The notes below the pieces were generated by a model. It was given only the letters and a program-made list of their open reading frames with translations. It did no database searches and was not told where the DNA came from. Positions 1-9,226 of a DNA stretch of 64,000 bases are shown here, piece after piece. The translations under genes were made by a program, and so were the position numbers. Each line of letters begins with the position of its first letter. The stretch's first letter is position 1. The stretch comes from Nostoc sp. NMS8 (GTDB lineage: Bacteria; Cyanobacteriota; Cyanobacteriia; Cyanobacteriales; Nostocaceae): positions 86,501 to 150,500 of the forward strand of contig NZ_JABXKK010000106.1 in the NCBI RefSeq assembly GCF_017115045.1. Reading direction: 5' to 3'.

Positions 1-2
1 TT

Positions 3-1244
3 CGAGATATCGATAAAGCACGGTCAATTCTTGGTAATGATATAGATTTAGTAGTTGCGGATATCACGCAACCAGAAACTTTAACTCCTTTAGTTTTAGC
101 TGATATTCAAGCTGTAATTTGTTGTACAGCAGTACGCGTACAACTTGTTGGGGGAGACACAGCAGATAGAGCCAAATATTATCAAGGTGTTAAATTTTAC
201 CAGCCGCAAATTGTCGGCGACACTCCCGAAAATGTAGAATATCAAGGTGTCAAAAACTTAGTCCAAGCTGCGGCAAAATATTTACCCCAAGCAAATGAAA
301 AACCGATATTTGATTTCACCAAACCATCAGCAGAATTAAAAGATTACTGGGGAGCGTTGGATGATGTCGTTATGGGTGGTGTGAGTGCCAGTAATATCCA
401 ATTGCTAGATAATACAGCTTTATTTGCTGGTAATGTCTCCACCGCTAACTCTGGCGGATTTGCTTCTGTCAGAACGAAGAATTTTGATCTGCCCTTTAAC
501 TTATCTGGTTACACTGGTGTAAAACTCCGTGTTAAAGGTGACGGTCAGCGTTATAAAATCTTTCTGCGGACAGATACAAAATGGGATGGTATTGGTTATA
601 GCTATTCTTTCGACACCGTAGCGAATACCTGGATAGATATTTACATTCCCTTTACAGATTTGATTCCCGTCTTTCGGGCAAAAGTTGTCAAAGATGCGCC
701 GCCAATTGAACAAAGTAGAATTTGCTCATTCCAACTGATGTTGAGCAAATTTGAATATGATGGCGCTTTGAATCCCAAATTTTCTCCAGGTGGTTTTGCT
801 TTGCAGTTGGAATCAATTAAGGCTTATGGTAGGGCAAGTTTACCACAATTTATTCTCGTCAGTTCAGCAGGTGTAACTCGTCCTGGCCGCCCTGGGATTA
901 ATTTAGATGAAGAACCGCCAGCAGTGAAATTAAATGACCAATTGGGAGGAATTTTAACTTGGAAGTTGAAAGGAGAAGATAGTTTAAGAGAAAGCGGAAT
1001 TCCTTATACGATTATTAGACCTTGTGCTTTAACTGAAGATGCAGGAAGTAAGGAATTAATATTCGAGCAAGGTGACAATATTAGAGGCAAAATCAGTCGT
1101 GAGGATGTGGCAGAACTTTGTGTGCAAGCGCTAAAAATAGAAAAAGCCTCTAACATTACATTTGAGGTTAAACAAGGAGAAAATACTGTCAATTCTATCG
1201 ATTGGCAAAGTTTATTTTCTAACTTACAACCGGATAAGAGATGA
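3..1244 (+). CDS. NAD(P)-binding protein with inserted CIA30 domain (5' partial)
   Basis: The frame is open from the left edge, so the true start lies outside the window; an internal ATG at 357 is not the start. The first ~100 visible residues (…DLVVADITQPETL…) are the middle of an NAD(P)-binding Rossmann fold of the atypical SDR/NmrA type. A CIA30-like (complex I intermediate-associated protein 30) beta-sandwich follows, from about FDFTKPS to AYGRAS. The Rossmann part then resumes at FILVSSAGVTRPGRPG and runs to the end. This Rossmann–CIA30–Rossmann layout is common in cyanobacterial and plastid proteins thought to assist redox-complex assembly; the precise role here is inferred. The final TGA/TAA context is clean and the next gene follows by 80 bp. 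Confidence 0.85.
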   Translation, partial: RDIDKARSILGNDIDLVVADITQPETLTPLVLADIQAVICCTAVRVQLVGGDTADRAKYYQGVKFYQPQIVGDTPENVEYQGVKNLVQAAAKYLPQANEKPIFDFTKPSAELKDYWGALDDVVMGGVSASNIQLLDNTALFAGNVSTANSGGFASVRTKNFDLPFNLSGYTGVKLRVKGDGQRYKIFLRTDTKWDGIGYSYSFDTVANTWIDIYIPFTDLIPVFRAKVVKDAPPIEQSRICSFQLMLSKFEYDGALNPKFSPGGFALQLESIKAYGRASLPQFILVSSAGVTRPGRPGINLDEEPPAVKLNDQLGGILTWKLKGEDSLRESGIPYTIIRPCALTEDAGSKELIFEQGDNIRGKISREDVAELCVQALKIEKASNITFEVKQGENTVNSIDWQSLFSNLQPDKR

Positions 1245-1323
1245 TATTTCCGCAGCTTTTTAGTCTGCAAGTATACCAACAAAGCCAGCTTAGATAGACT
1301 GTTCTAACAAGTCAGCTAGTGAG

Positions 1324-1671
1324 ATGAAAAAAGTCAAGGTGCTAGTAATCGCTGGGATTTTAATAACAATTATCTGGGGCAGTTTTTTTTCCAAAACTGC
1401 CTCATCGCAGCAAGTTGAGTCCCGCATCAATAACCTGGAAGCAGACTTGAATCGTGTTGAGTCGCGGTTAAATCAGATAGAGTCTCAGCTAGGTAAAACC
1501 CGCCAGTCATCATCCTCTAGAACGACACTTACCCCACGACAGTCAACTGGTTCTAGAGGGAATTTATCACAGCAAGAGCCAATTTTTGATCGGCTAGCAA
1601 CTTTGGTGATTGAATTGAAGCAACAAGTCAATAAATTAGAGGAGCGAGTTGCTAATATAGAATCACGCTAA
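1324..1671 (+). CDS. Small membrane-anchored coiled-coil protein, function unknown
   Basis: A 115-residue protein. Residues ~4-22 (VKVLVIAGILITIIWGSFF) form one hydrophobic segment that could be a signal anchor or signal peptide. Residues ~30-58 and ~88-114 have heptad spacing (NNLEADLNRVESRL, LKQQVNKLEERVANIE) and should form coiled coils. They are separated by a Ser/Thr/Arg-rich linker. Such proteins often act as envelope spacers or oligomerising adaptors, but I recognise no named family. The gene lies 80 bp behind the CIA30 gene on the same strand and could be co-transcribed with it. Confidence 0.6.
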   Translation: MKKVKVLVIAGILITIIWGSFFSKTASSQQVESRINNLEADLNRVESRLNQIESQLGKTRQSSSSRTTLTPRQSTGSRGNLSQQEPIFDRLATLVIELKQQVNKLEERVANIESR

Positions 1672-1785
1672 ATATTTATTTCACTTGCATAGAATATAGA
1701 TTTTTCGTAGGGGTGTACAGATGTGCGCCCCTACAGTCTGTTGTAGAGAAATTAAAAGGCAATGCTGTTTGATTAACGGAATATT

Positions 1786-2001
1786 TTATCTGTAGTAACA
1801 TTTGTCAATCCAAATTCGCATTTCTTCTTCAGAACCAAAACAGACAGAATGTCCTGTGATTGGATCGTAAGCGTGCCAACAAGAAATATTGCCACGATAG
1901 TCTGATTCGTGCCACACTTGGAGGTCAGAACCGCTAGTCATCCAGATAACAAAATGTTGCCAATATTTTCGTAGATTTAACAAAAAGTCTAGTTTGTTCA
2001 T
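1786..2001 (-). CDS. Small conserved-looking protein, function unknown
   Basis: A 71-residue protein if translation begins at the ATG ending at 2001 (MNKLDFLLNLRKYW). A start 15 codons upstream is possible but adds a poorly structured extension. It is rich in Trp, Tyr and His and has the segment WHAYDPITGHSVCFGSEEEMRIWI, which reads like a compact alpha/beta domain. I do not recognise the family. It is transcribed divergently from the MocR-type gene, and the three-box operator lies about 90 bp upstream of it, so it could belong to that regulator's divergon. Confidence 0.55.
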   Translation of the reverse strand: MNKLDFLLNLRKYWQHFVIWMTSGSDLQVWHESDYRGNISCWHAYDPITGHSVCFGSEEEMRIWIDKCYYR

Positions 2002-2090
2002 AGTGAAAGCACCTGATAAATAATGAACTATTACTTTTACTTTCACGTAAGAATTTGGAACTGAGAAGGTACAGTTTTAGCAGATTTAAT

Positions 2091-2148
2091 CTAGTACAGT
2101 TAAGCGACATCTCAACTGGTATAGTAAAAAAACTCTTAACTGTACTAG
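2091..2148. promoter_or_regulatory. Three-box palindromic operator in front of MocR gene
   Basis: A perfect 14-bp inverted repeat is present: CTAGTACAGTTAAG at 2091-2104 and CTTAACTGTACTAG at 2135-2148. A third, imperfect copy (CTCAACTGGTATAG, 10 of 14 matches) lies at 2111-2124 in the orientation of the right box. The layout is thus two direct boxes and one inverted box, between the divergent gene at 2001 and the MocR start at 2218. MocR/PdxR-type regulators are known to use such mixed direct and inverted repeats, so autoregulation is likely. Confidence 0.65.
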
Positions 2149-2217
2149 GTAAACTTGGTAAAAATAGTTTATATTGCCATTATTGATGATGTTTTAGTCA
2201 TTAACGAGTGCGCCAAA

Positions 2218-3738
2218 ATGAAAATTTTGCTAGACCGACAGTCACACAAGCCGATTTATTTGCAGATCCGCGATCGCATCAGTCGGCTGATTAAATCTGG
2301 CGCACTCAAAAATGGCGATCGCCTCCCTTCTATCCGCTCTCTGCCAGAGAGTTTACAAGTTAACAAACTTACGATTATTGAAGCGTATAACGTTTTAGAA
2401 GCAGATGGGATTGTTTCTGCGCGTCAGGGTTCAGGATATTTTGTCAGCAGCGTTTCTCTGAAAAATGCCAACCTAGAATCTAAATTTTCTCCAGCCCAGA
2501 ATGTCATAATTACAAAACCAGGGAAGTGTTCTTTTTATGATATGTATACTCCACTGGTACAAGCACAAACTGAGCCAGGAATAATTAATTTTGGTTACGG
2601 TTATCCTCGTCCACCAAAAGATATCAACCTTATTGCTAGACGAGCATTGAGACAAGATGATACTGATATTTTCTTTCCCCATGAAATGCCTCAAGGACAA
2701 CTAACTCTGTGCAAACAAATTGCCCAGATGCTAGTACATCAAGGATTAGAGGTATTTCCAGAAGATTTAATTATTACTAATGGCTCTCAGCAAGGGTTGT
2801 CACTAGCTATAAATTATTATGTACAGCCTGGTGATTGGGTGATTGTCGAAGCTCCTACTTATTATGGTGCAATTTCTATCTTAGAAAATTTAGGGGCTAA
2901 GATTATTGGCATTCCCATGACTGCGGAGGGAATGAATTTAGATTTATTAGAACAATATCTACACAGCCACCGCCCAAAGTTAATTTATACAATTAGTACT
3001 TTTCACAACCCAACTGGATTGACGACAACACAAGCTCATCGTCAACAATTACTAACATTAGCCGAAAAATATGAGTGTCCTATTTTAGAAGATAATGCTT
3101 ATGAAGGAATAAATTTTGATGCTGTGTCAGCACCGATTAAAGCTTTAGATAAAAATAATTTGGTGACTTATTTAAGTACCTTTTCTAAAACTTTAATGCC
3201 TGGTTTAAGAGTGGGTTATATGGTGGTTACAGGTAAGCATTATCAAGCAATTATTGAGCGAAAGTTGCTTCATGACTTGCACACATCCAGTATTTCGCAA
3301 ACTATAGTTAGCGAATATCTCGCTTCAGGACATTACCGCCGTCACCTCAGCCGACTTCGTACAGATAATTTGCAAAGTCGTAATACTATGTTGCAAGCTT
3401 TGGAGCGTTATTTTCCTGAAGAGATCCGCTGGACAGTTCCCACGGGAGGATTATTTCTCTGGGTACAATTACCAGATGATTTTCCGATTGGGACAATTCG
3501 TAAGGAAGCTTTTGCACAAAATGTCTATCTGGCGTGCGGTTCGGCATTTTTTCCCGATAAGCAGGGTTATCCAGCGATGCGTCTGACTTTCTGCCTGTCG
3601 CCAGAGGAGATTGAGCAAGGTATTTCTATTGTGGGTAAGTTGCTGAAAAAGTACATTTCCAGAGGATGCCTAGATACAGAGCGGCTTGTCGTCAAACATC
3701 GCATATCTAATTATCAACCGCTTGTCCACAGTTTGTAA
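2218..3738 (+). CDS. MocR-family regulator: GntR-type HTH fused to class I aminotransferase domain
   Basis: About 506 residues from the ATG at 2218; a TTG at 2155 would add 21 residues and is less likely. Residues ~1-75 are a GntR winged helix (KPIYLQIRDRISRLI…GDRLPSIRSL…VSARQGSGYFV). The rest is a PLP-dependent fold-type I aminotransferase domain. It has TNGSQQGLSLAI, HNPTG, and the PLP-lysine motif SKTLMPGLRVGY. Family members (GabR, PdxR, TauR) sense amino-acid-like or PLP ligands and control a neighbouring or divergent gene. No pdx, gab or tau gene lies beside it, so the target is unclear; the divergent small gene and self-control through the 2091-2148 operator are the obvious candidates. 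Confidence 0.88.
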   Translation: MKILLDRQSHKPIYLQIRDRISRLIKSGALKNGDRLPSIRSLPESLQVNKLTIIEAYNVLEADGIVSARQGSGYFVSSVSLKNANLESKFSPAQNVIITKPGKCSFYDMYTPLVQAQTEPGIINFGYGYPRPPKDINLIARRALRQDDTDIFFPHEMPQGQLTLCKQIAQMLVHQGLEVFPEDLIITNGSQQGLSLAINYYVQPGDWVIVEAPTYYGAISILENLGAKIIGIPMTAEGMNLDLLEQYLHSHRPKLIYTISTFHNPTGLTTTQAHRQQLLTLAEKYECPILEDNAYEGINFDAVSAPIKALDKNNLVTYLSTFSKTLMPGLRVGYMVVTGKHYQAIIERKLLHDLHTSSISQTIVSEYLASGHYRRHLSRLRTDNLQSRNTMLQALERYFPEEIRWTVPTGGLFLWVQLPDDFPIGTIRKEAFAQNVYLACGSAFFPDKQGYPAMRLTFCLSPEEIEQGISIVGKLLKKYISRGCLDTERLVVKHRISNYQPLVHSL

Positions 3739-4343
3739 TCCTCTATAGCAATCCTAAATCAGTTGTGAAATTACTCGTTGAAGTAGGGAAATCTTAACTG
3801 CGAACAGCAAAGAAGGATTACAGATGTAAGCTGTATCAGGGCGGGCAAGATGCCCACCCCACAATGTATGCAAAGTTTGTCAGACAAAATCTCAAAAAGC
3901 TGACTATGTATGAGAAATAATGCTTATTCTCAAAAGATTATTTCTTAATATTGCCTCTTTCCCCAGTTAAGAGTTCCCTGTTCCCTCTTAGAAGCTGTGA
4001 ATTTAGCATAATAAGTATAGTAGATGCATATATTTTGACATTAAGTCAAAGTATTTAATGTTGTGAAAATTGCTACATTTGTCAATCAGCCATTAGAAAT
4101 ACACATTTTACAGCAGTTAATTCTATATTTGTAGTCTTGTCAATCTATTTTCATACTCTGCGGGTTTATGGGTGTGCGCGCCTAGTTGAACAATTAAAAA
4201 CTTCAATAATTAACTCTTATAGGTAAAAAAACATTTTTAACCTTTTTATAACCTAAGATTAACCAAAATTTACCCGGTATCAGCTCTCGACTTTCTGAAG
4301 TAAACACTGTACAAAAAAGCTAGGCCTACAGGATACAAATTAC
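3739..4343. other. Gene-free stretch with partial hairpin repeat
   Basis: About 600 AT-rich bases with no convincing reading frame. At 3838-3863 there is a GC-rich hairpin (GGGCGGGCAAGATGCCCACC). It belongs to the same dispersed stem-loop family seen near 8150, 14280, 36600 and 59700. The last 100 bases presumably hold the Nudix gene promoter, but no clear -35/-10 pair stands out. Confidence 0.5.
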
Positions 4344-4784
4344 ATGAGTCGAAAAGTCAGCAAAGTGTTTAAACAGTCTGGGGTGATTCCTTACAGAGTG
4401 AACAATGGTAAAATTGAAATCTTGCTAATTACCACCCGTGACTTTCAACACTGGGTAATTCCGAAAGGAGATATTCCTAGTGGCATGAGTCCGCCTGCTT
4501 CAGCAGCCAAAGAGGCATGGGAAGAAGCAGGAGTCATTGGGAATGTAGACGCGAAGGAACTGGGCACTTATAAGTACCGCAAACAAGGCAAAAGTTACCG
4601 CGTCAAGATGTATTTATTACCAGTCGAGATGCTGAGTGAAGATTATCCAGAAGCAACTAAAAGAAAACGGCAGTGGGTAGAAGTGAATAAAGCTATCAGG
4701 CGGATTAAATTTAATTCACTCAAACGAATCCTTAAAGGGTTTCAAGTCTCACTTTTGTGCATTTCGATGTTAGTTAGATATTAA
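4344..4784 (+). CDS. Nudix hydrolase
   Basis: A 146-residue protein beginning with VIPYRVNNGKIEILLITTR. The Nudix helix follows as PKGDIPSGMSPPASAAKEAWEEAGV. The metal-binding EAWEEAG core is intact, but Lys replaces the usual Arg and the first Glu of the GX5E part is a Met. The organisation resembles the diphosphoinositol-polyphosphate/Ap4A type, which cleaves nucleoside diphosphates linked to other groups; the substrate cannot be told from sequence. The ATP-grasp gene follows after 84 bp on the same strand. Confidence 0.85.
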   Translation: MSRKVSKVFKQSGVIPYRVNNGKIEILLITTRDFQHWVIPKGDIPSGMSPPASAAKEAWEEAGVIGNVDAKELGTYKYRKQGKSYRVKMYLLPVEMLSEDYPEATKRKRQWVEVNKAIRRIKFNSLKRILKGFQVSLLCISMLVRY

Positions 4785-4868
4785 AATACACACTATTTTG
4801 AGCCTCTCAGACCAAAGTGAGGTTTTTATAGAATTAGCTATACTTAAAATCACACAAAGGGCTGGGCT

Positions 4869-5858
4869 ATGCGGGTATTCATTGGTCTGTGTTATGACCT
4901 GAAGGTAGATTATCTGAAGGCTGGTTTTAGTGCCTCTGAGGTGATGGAATTCGACGATGAAGAAACTATTATCGGGTTGGAAAATGCCCTATTTAAGTTA
5001 GGTCATCAGGTTGAACGTGTGGGCAATGGTAGAGAACTGGCTGGGCGATTGGCTAAAGGCGATCGCTGGGATCTGGTTTTCAATATTGCTGAAGGTTTAA
5101 AGGGTCGCTCTCGCGAAGCCCAAGTCCCGGCAGTCTGCGAGTTATTTGCTCAACCTTACACCTTTTCCGATCCACTTACCTGCGCTTTAACCCTAGATAA
5201 GGCGCTTGCTAAAAGAGTAGCGCGCGATCGCGGTTTGCCAACAGCCCCCTTTGAAGTGGTGAGTACTACCGCAGAAGCAGCAGCCGTATCGTTATCAATG
5301 CCACTTTTCCTCAAGCCTGTGGCGGAAGGCAGTTCTAAAGGGGTAACTGGGCGTTCTCTAGTCAAAGAACGCGAGGAGCTAGTAAATACTTATGAATTGT
5401 TACGTGAACTTTTTCAGCAACCACTACTCGTAGAAACCTTTCTTCCCGGTAGAGAAGTAACAGTGGGTATTGTTGGCAACGGCAGCAACTCACGAGTAGT
5501 AGGTGTGATGGAAGTAATTTTTACAGGACAAGCTGAAGCTTTTGCTTATACCACCCTTAACAAGGATGAGTATCTGGAACGGGTATCTTATCGTTTGCTC
5601 ATAGATCCCGAACCACTGGCAGCACAGGCGAGGCAGCTAGCGCTGGATGTCTACCATACTCTTGGTTGCCGAGATGCTGCCCGTGTGGATCTGCGCTGTG
5701 ATGCTAGCGGTGTGTTGCAGTTTATGGAGGTTAACCCACTGCCAGGGCTACACCATATCCGCTCAGACCTAGTAATTATGGGACGTTTAGGTAGTGTGAC
5801 ATACACAGAAATCATTGCTGAAATAGTCGATTCTGCATGGCAAAGGTACAAAGGTTGA
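4869..5858 (+). CDS. D-alanine–D-alanine ligase-like ATP-grasp enzyme
   Basis: A 329-residue protein with the three-domain ATP-grasp layout. The N-terminal part (DLVFNIAEGLKGRSREAQVPAV) matches the D-Ala-D-Ala ligase substrate loop. The ATP-binding lysine region is FLKPVAEGSSKGV. The C-terminal metal site is DAARVDLRCD…QFMEVNPLPGLH. Such enzymes join D-alanine or a related D-amino acid to a carboxylate with ATP. It differs from housekeeping Ddl by lacking mur/fts neighbours and lying behind a Nudix gene, so a secondary or specialised ligation is possible. It is convergent with the SET gene. Confidence 0.82.
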   Translation: MRVFIGLCYDLKVDYLKAGFSASEVMEFDDEETIIGLENALFKLGHQVERVGNGRELAGRLAKGDRWDLVFNIAEGLKGRSREAQVPAVCELFAQPYTFSDPLTCALTLDKALAKRVARDRGLPTAPFEVVSTTAEAAAVSLSMPLFLKPVAEGSSKGVTGRSLVKEREELVNTYELLRELFQQPLLVETFLPGREVTVGIVGNGSNSRVVGVMEVIFTGQAEAFAYTTLNKDEYLERVSYRLLIDPEPLAAQARQLALDVYHTLGCRDAARVDLRCDASGVLQFMEVNPLPGLHHIRSDLVIMGRLGSVTYTEIIAEIVDSAWQRYKG

Positions 5859-5942
5859 ACTAGGGACTGGGGATTGGGGACTGGGAAGATAAGTAAGTAA
5901 TTCAGACCCCAAGCAAAATAATACAGTTCACATAAGACAAAA

Positions 5943-5984
5943 AGATTTGTAGAGACGGCGATAAATCGCCGTCTCTACAAATCT
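5943..5984. terminator. Perfect stem-loop between convergent genes
   Basis: Two 20-bp arms (5943-5962 and 5965-5984), exactly complementary with a 2-base loop and centred on GGCGATAAATCGCC. The hairpin lies between two convergent genes and is followed by an AAAATTTTT run. It is probably a bidirectional terminator built from a dispersed Nostoc-type hairpin repeat. Degenerate copies occur near 51540 and 59640. Confidence 0.65.
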
Positions 5985-6127
5985 AAAATTTTTGCCAGTA
6001 GCCCTTAACCCAAGCCTATTGATTTATCGCCCAGTCCTCAGTTCCAGTCCCGAAGTGTCTATTCCTCCCAACCAGCTTGGCCAAAGTTGGCGAACCCTGA
6101 GCGCGACCTGTTGAAATCGGATACCAC

Positions 6128-6541
6128 TCAAAGCCACGGTGAAAATTGCTTTGCTCGCTCGGACATTGGCTCCAAACGCACGTCTATCGTTATTTCTTCA
6201 TTGGGTTGAATATCTATCAAAGCAAATACTTTGCGTTTTTCAAGGTCAACCACAGCATTAGGATTTCGAGAATGATTTACTGCCGCGAACTTAGTTGAAC
6301 CCTCAGCCGTTAAACAAATTTCCTCACTAATTCCAATAAATTTACCTTCCCTCAGAAATTCATCGGATTGATCGGCATATCTAACCTCTTGGTAAAAATT
6401 TGAAAAGCTAAAGTCTATTATCTGCTCTCCTTCTAATATCAACTCTTTGGCAAAAAGCCCATAACCGTCAATTATACTCTTGCGAACTTCACATTTAGGT
6501 GCATTGTCAATGAAGTTTTCTATCTCTTCAGGAGTCAGCAT
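6128..6541 (-). CDS. SET-domain protein (putative lysine methyltransferase)
   Basis: A 137-residue protein. The SET core is visible as DGYGLFAKELILEGEQI (residues ~26-42), the S-adenosylmethionine/knot motif NHSRNPN at 89-95, and NEEITIDV near 114-121, where eukaryotic enzymes have GEELTxDY. SET enzymes methylate lysines on proteins; bacterial examples of this size are usually uncharacterised. The tyrosine of the last motif is replaced (IDVRLE), so catalytic competence is uncertain. The gene is convergent with the ATP-grasp gene and not in an evident operon. Confidence 0.8.
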   Translation of the reverse strand: MLTPEEIENFIDNAPKCEVRKSIIDGYGLFAKELILEGEQIIDFSFSNFYQEVRYADQSDEFLREGKFIGISEEICLTAEGSTKFAAVNHSRNPNAVVDLEKRKVFALIDIQPNEEITIDVRLEPMSERAKQFSPWL

Positions 6542-6665
6542 AATTACAAGTTTTTATATCTTCAATTATTTAGTTTTTATAATTTAAAGCTTATTTAACC
6601 ATGACTTAATCAATTGGTAAATAGGGAGTAATGTTCGGTTAGGAAAGGTACAAATGTTGAAGTTT

Positions 6666-8051
6666 TTAACTCTGTTCAACAGACTTAATCTCAGAAGTCA
6701 AAAGATAAAAACGCCCAATCAAAAACACCGCACCCATTAGTAGCCCTAGCATTAAACCCAACCATAAACCTATGGGCCCCCAATCGAAAGTAAATGCCAT
6801 TAGATAGCCCCCACCTACACCTACTCCCCAGTAAGCAAACATAGTGATTAAGGTTGGTATTCGGGTATCTTTCAAGCCGATCAAAGCACCAGCAGCGATA
6901 GTCTGAATAGAATAAAATATCTGGACTATTGCTGCTATGTCTAGAAAAGAAATTCCCGTTTTAACTATTTCGATATTATCTAAATTACTGGTGTCCAAAT
7001 ACATTGCCACAATATAGTTGGGAAATAGCAAAAAAATTAGTGCCACAATGCTCACGCAGGGAGTAGCAAGGGCAATGCAAACAAATCCTGCTCTGCTTGC
7101 ACCCTTAAGGTCATTTTGTCCCCTCAACTGTCCTACTCTCATCGTGACGGCATAAGAAATACCTATAGATATTGTTTCGACAAAACTTTCTGTTTCGACA
7201 GTAATTTCATGGGCTGCTAACGTCCCTGTCCCAAACCACCCCATCATTAAAGCAGTGGCAGTGAATACTCCAATTTCTGCTCCATACTGTAATCCCAAAA
7301 ACCACCCAGTTTGGAAGATATCTAAAAACATATCTCGATCGAACTGATGCAGAGCGGAATCAAGTTGGTAATCTTGAAAGTAGTTATCCAAGCAAATCCA
7401 ACTGGCGGCGGCGATAAAATTCAGCCAAAAAATGAGTACGCTTGCCCAACCAATAGCGGCTAAACCAAGGGCTGGGAAACCAAATTTACCGAACATTAAG
7501 ATGTAATTGACAGCCCCATTTAATAATAGTCCAGCTACCGTAATTACTATTAAGAATTGGGGGCGATTGAGGGCAGAGCTAACTTCTTTTAAAATACAAA
7601 AACCGAGTACAGCAGGAAAACCCCAAACAATAGACCGCAAATAGGTTTGAGCCAATAATACATTGCTTTCTTCTTGACCAGTCACCAACAGAATATAGTC
7701 AAAGTGCCAAATGATAAACATCACAGGTAAGCACATCGTCACCGCTAACCAAATTCCTTGACCGGTAGCACGGCTAACTTGGTCTATTTTTCCTGCACCA
7801 AAAGCATTTGCAACACTCACACCCGCCGCTGAAAGAATAGAACGACAAATGGAAGCTAAAGTCGAAAAGGTAACAGCACCTAAAGCACCCGCAGCTAAAG
7901 CTTGGCTATTAAGCAAGCCCATCATCACCCCATCTAATAAAGGAATGCCCGCTTCTAATATTTGAGTAATTACTAAAGGAACTGCCAATTGCAGGCAGGC
8001 TTGGATTTCTAATATCAGGTCTGATTTAAATTCTTTTGAAGTTAACTCCAT
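6666..8051 (-). CDS. MATE-family efflux transporter
   Basis: A 461-residue integral membrane protein with about twelve hydrophobic segments in two related halves. The start of the first half (LAVPLVITQILEAGIPLLDGVMMGLLNSQALAAGAL) and the second-half counterpart (FQTGWFLGLQYGAEIGVF…GTLAAHEI) are typical of the MATE/NorM fold. These transporters export cationic drugs or metabolites using Na+ or H+ gradients. It stands alone, with a MITE-like element upstream. The substrate cannot be inferred. Confidence 0.9.
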   Translation of the reverse strand: MELTSKEFKSDLILEIQACLQLAVPLVITQILEAGIPLLDGVMMGLLNSQALAAGALGAVTFSTLASICRSILSAAGVSVANAFGAGKIDQVSRATGQGIWLAVTMCLPVMFIIWHFDYILLVTGQEESNVLLAQTYLRSIVWGFPAVLGFCILKEVSSALNRPQFLIVITVAGLLLNGAVNYILMFGKFGFPALGLAAIGWASVLIFWLNFIAAASWICLDNYFQDYQLDSALHQFDRDMFLDIFQTGWFLGLQYGAEIGVFTATALMMGWFGTGTLAAHEITVETESFVETISIGISYAVTMRVGQLRGQNDLKGASRAGFVCIALATPCVSIVALIFLLFPNYIVAMYLDTSNLDNIEIVKTGISFLDIAAIVQIFYSIQTIAAGALIGLKDTRIPTLITMFAYWGVGVGGGYLMAFTFDWGPIGLWLGLMLGLLMGAVFLIGRFYLLTSEIKSVEQS

Positions 8052-8127
8052 TGGGCACGAAAATTAAGGGGTGTGCAAAAAAAGTAATACTTAAGTATAT
8101 ATTAATATATATTAACACTTAGAAAAC

Positions 8128-8171
8128 TCCAAGAAATAAATTATCCAATATTGTAGGGTGGGCATCCTGCC
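8128..8171. repeat. Truncated hairpin repeat of the GGGTGGGCATC family
   Basis: The block beginning ACTCCAAGAAATAAATTATC and ending at GGTGGGCATCCTGCC matches, in inverse orientation, the fuller copy at about 59655-59750. Here it is cut at its right side by the MITE-like element that begins at 8173. Confidence 0.55.
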
Positions 8172-8172
8172 A

Positions 8173-8375
8173 TAGGTGTCAACTTAACGTGAAACCGCTC
8201 GTCCGCCGGGAATTGAAATTCCTGCCTCATAGCTAAAGTCATCTGAAGATGACTAAATATCGCCCAAAATCTCCAGTCTACTTCAGTAGACTTTAGCTTA
8301 AAAGCCAAAGAAATTTATTTCAATGCGGGTAAGGAAGCTAACAGATAAGCCATTTTTAGCTTAAGTTGACACCAA
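8173..8375. mobile_element. MITE-like element, copy 1 (terminal repeat TTGGTGTCAACTTAA)
   Basis: About 203 bp bounded by inverted termini: TAGGTGTCAACTTAA on the left and TTAAGTTGACACCAA on the right. The interior holds two short palindromes (AGTCATCTGAAGATGACT and AGTCTACTTCAGTAGACT types) and no gene. An inverse copy with nearly the same interior lies at 55944-56145, and a copy with a different interior at 14303-14464. Confidence 0.75.
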
Positions 8376-8443
8376 TGAGCAATGCTGTGCCCTATTGTGT
8401 ATTGCATCCAAACGAGAACCGCCATAGTCCCCCCAATACCCAT

Positions 8444-9226
8444 TCAAAATTCCACAATTACCGGCACATGGTCGCTAGGTTGAGTTAACTTTCTTGGCGC
8501 GACATCAATAATGCAACTTTTAGCGCGTTCATATAGCACGGGTGTCAGATATTGATGGTCAATCCGCCAACCTAAGTTGCGACGGAAAGCAGCAGAGCGA
8601 TAATCCCACCAACTATAATTCCCGCCTTCTGTGTTGAATTTACGAAAAGCATCGGCAAATCCCAGCGCCAAAATGTCCCGTAATGCTTGACGCTCTGTTT
8701 CTGTTGCCATGATGTGATTTTCTGTACTTACTTGCTCGTGAATATCTTTGTCTTCTAGGGCAATGTTGAAGTCGCCGCACACACAAATTGCAGATTCTGA
8801 CAACACCAGCAATCTTAAATACTCGTGTAGCGCTGTCAACCAGCGTAGTTTGTATTCATATTTCTCGGTTCCCACCGCTGCACCATTGGGAACATATAAG
8901 TTCACAACCCGAACACCATCAATTACACCTGTAATCACGCGCTTTTGCTCGTCCCATTCATGATGTAAATCTGGCAAAATCGCCCGAAATCCGCTACTGA
9001 CATCTACAAATGGCTGGCGGCTAATCAGGGCTACGCCGTTATAAGATTTTTGTCCTGATATATAAAGGTTATAGCCTAACTCCTCAAAAGGCGATCGCGG
9101 AAATTCAGCTTCTACAACTTTAGTTTCTTGCAAGCAGAGAACATCAACAGGATTCAGGGTTAACCAATCGATAACCTGTTCAAGGCGAGTGCGAATTGAG
9201 TTGACGTTCCAAGTAGCGATTTTCAT
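8444..9226 (-). CDS. xth: Exodeoxyribonuclease III / AP endonuclease
   Basis: A 260-residue protein, the usual length for the ExoIII family. Metal and catalytic motifs are in place: TWNVNSIR (Asn7), LQETKV (Glu34), CGDFNIA, and the terminal SDHVPV with the catalytic Asp252-His253 pair. The enzyme cuts DNA at abasic sites and removes 3' blocking groups in base-excision repair, in the cytoplasm. It begins with MKIATWNVNSIR and is monocistronic, divergent from the glycosyltransferase gene. Confidence 0.94.
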   Translation of the reverse strand: MKIATWNVNSIRTRLEQVIDWLTLNPVDVLCLQETKVVEAEFPRSPFEELGYNLYISGQKSYNGVALISRQPFVDVSSGFRAILPDLHHEWDEQKRVITGVIDGVRVVNLYVPNGAAVGTEKYEYKLRWLTALHEYLRLLVLSESAICVCGDFNIALEDKDIHEQVSTENHIMATETERQALRDILALGFADAFRKFNTEGGNYSWWDYRSAAFRRNLGWRIDHQYLTPVLYERAKSCIIDVAPRKLTQPSDHVPVIVEF

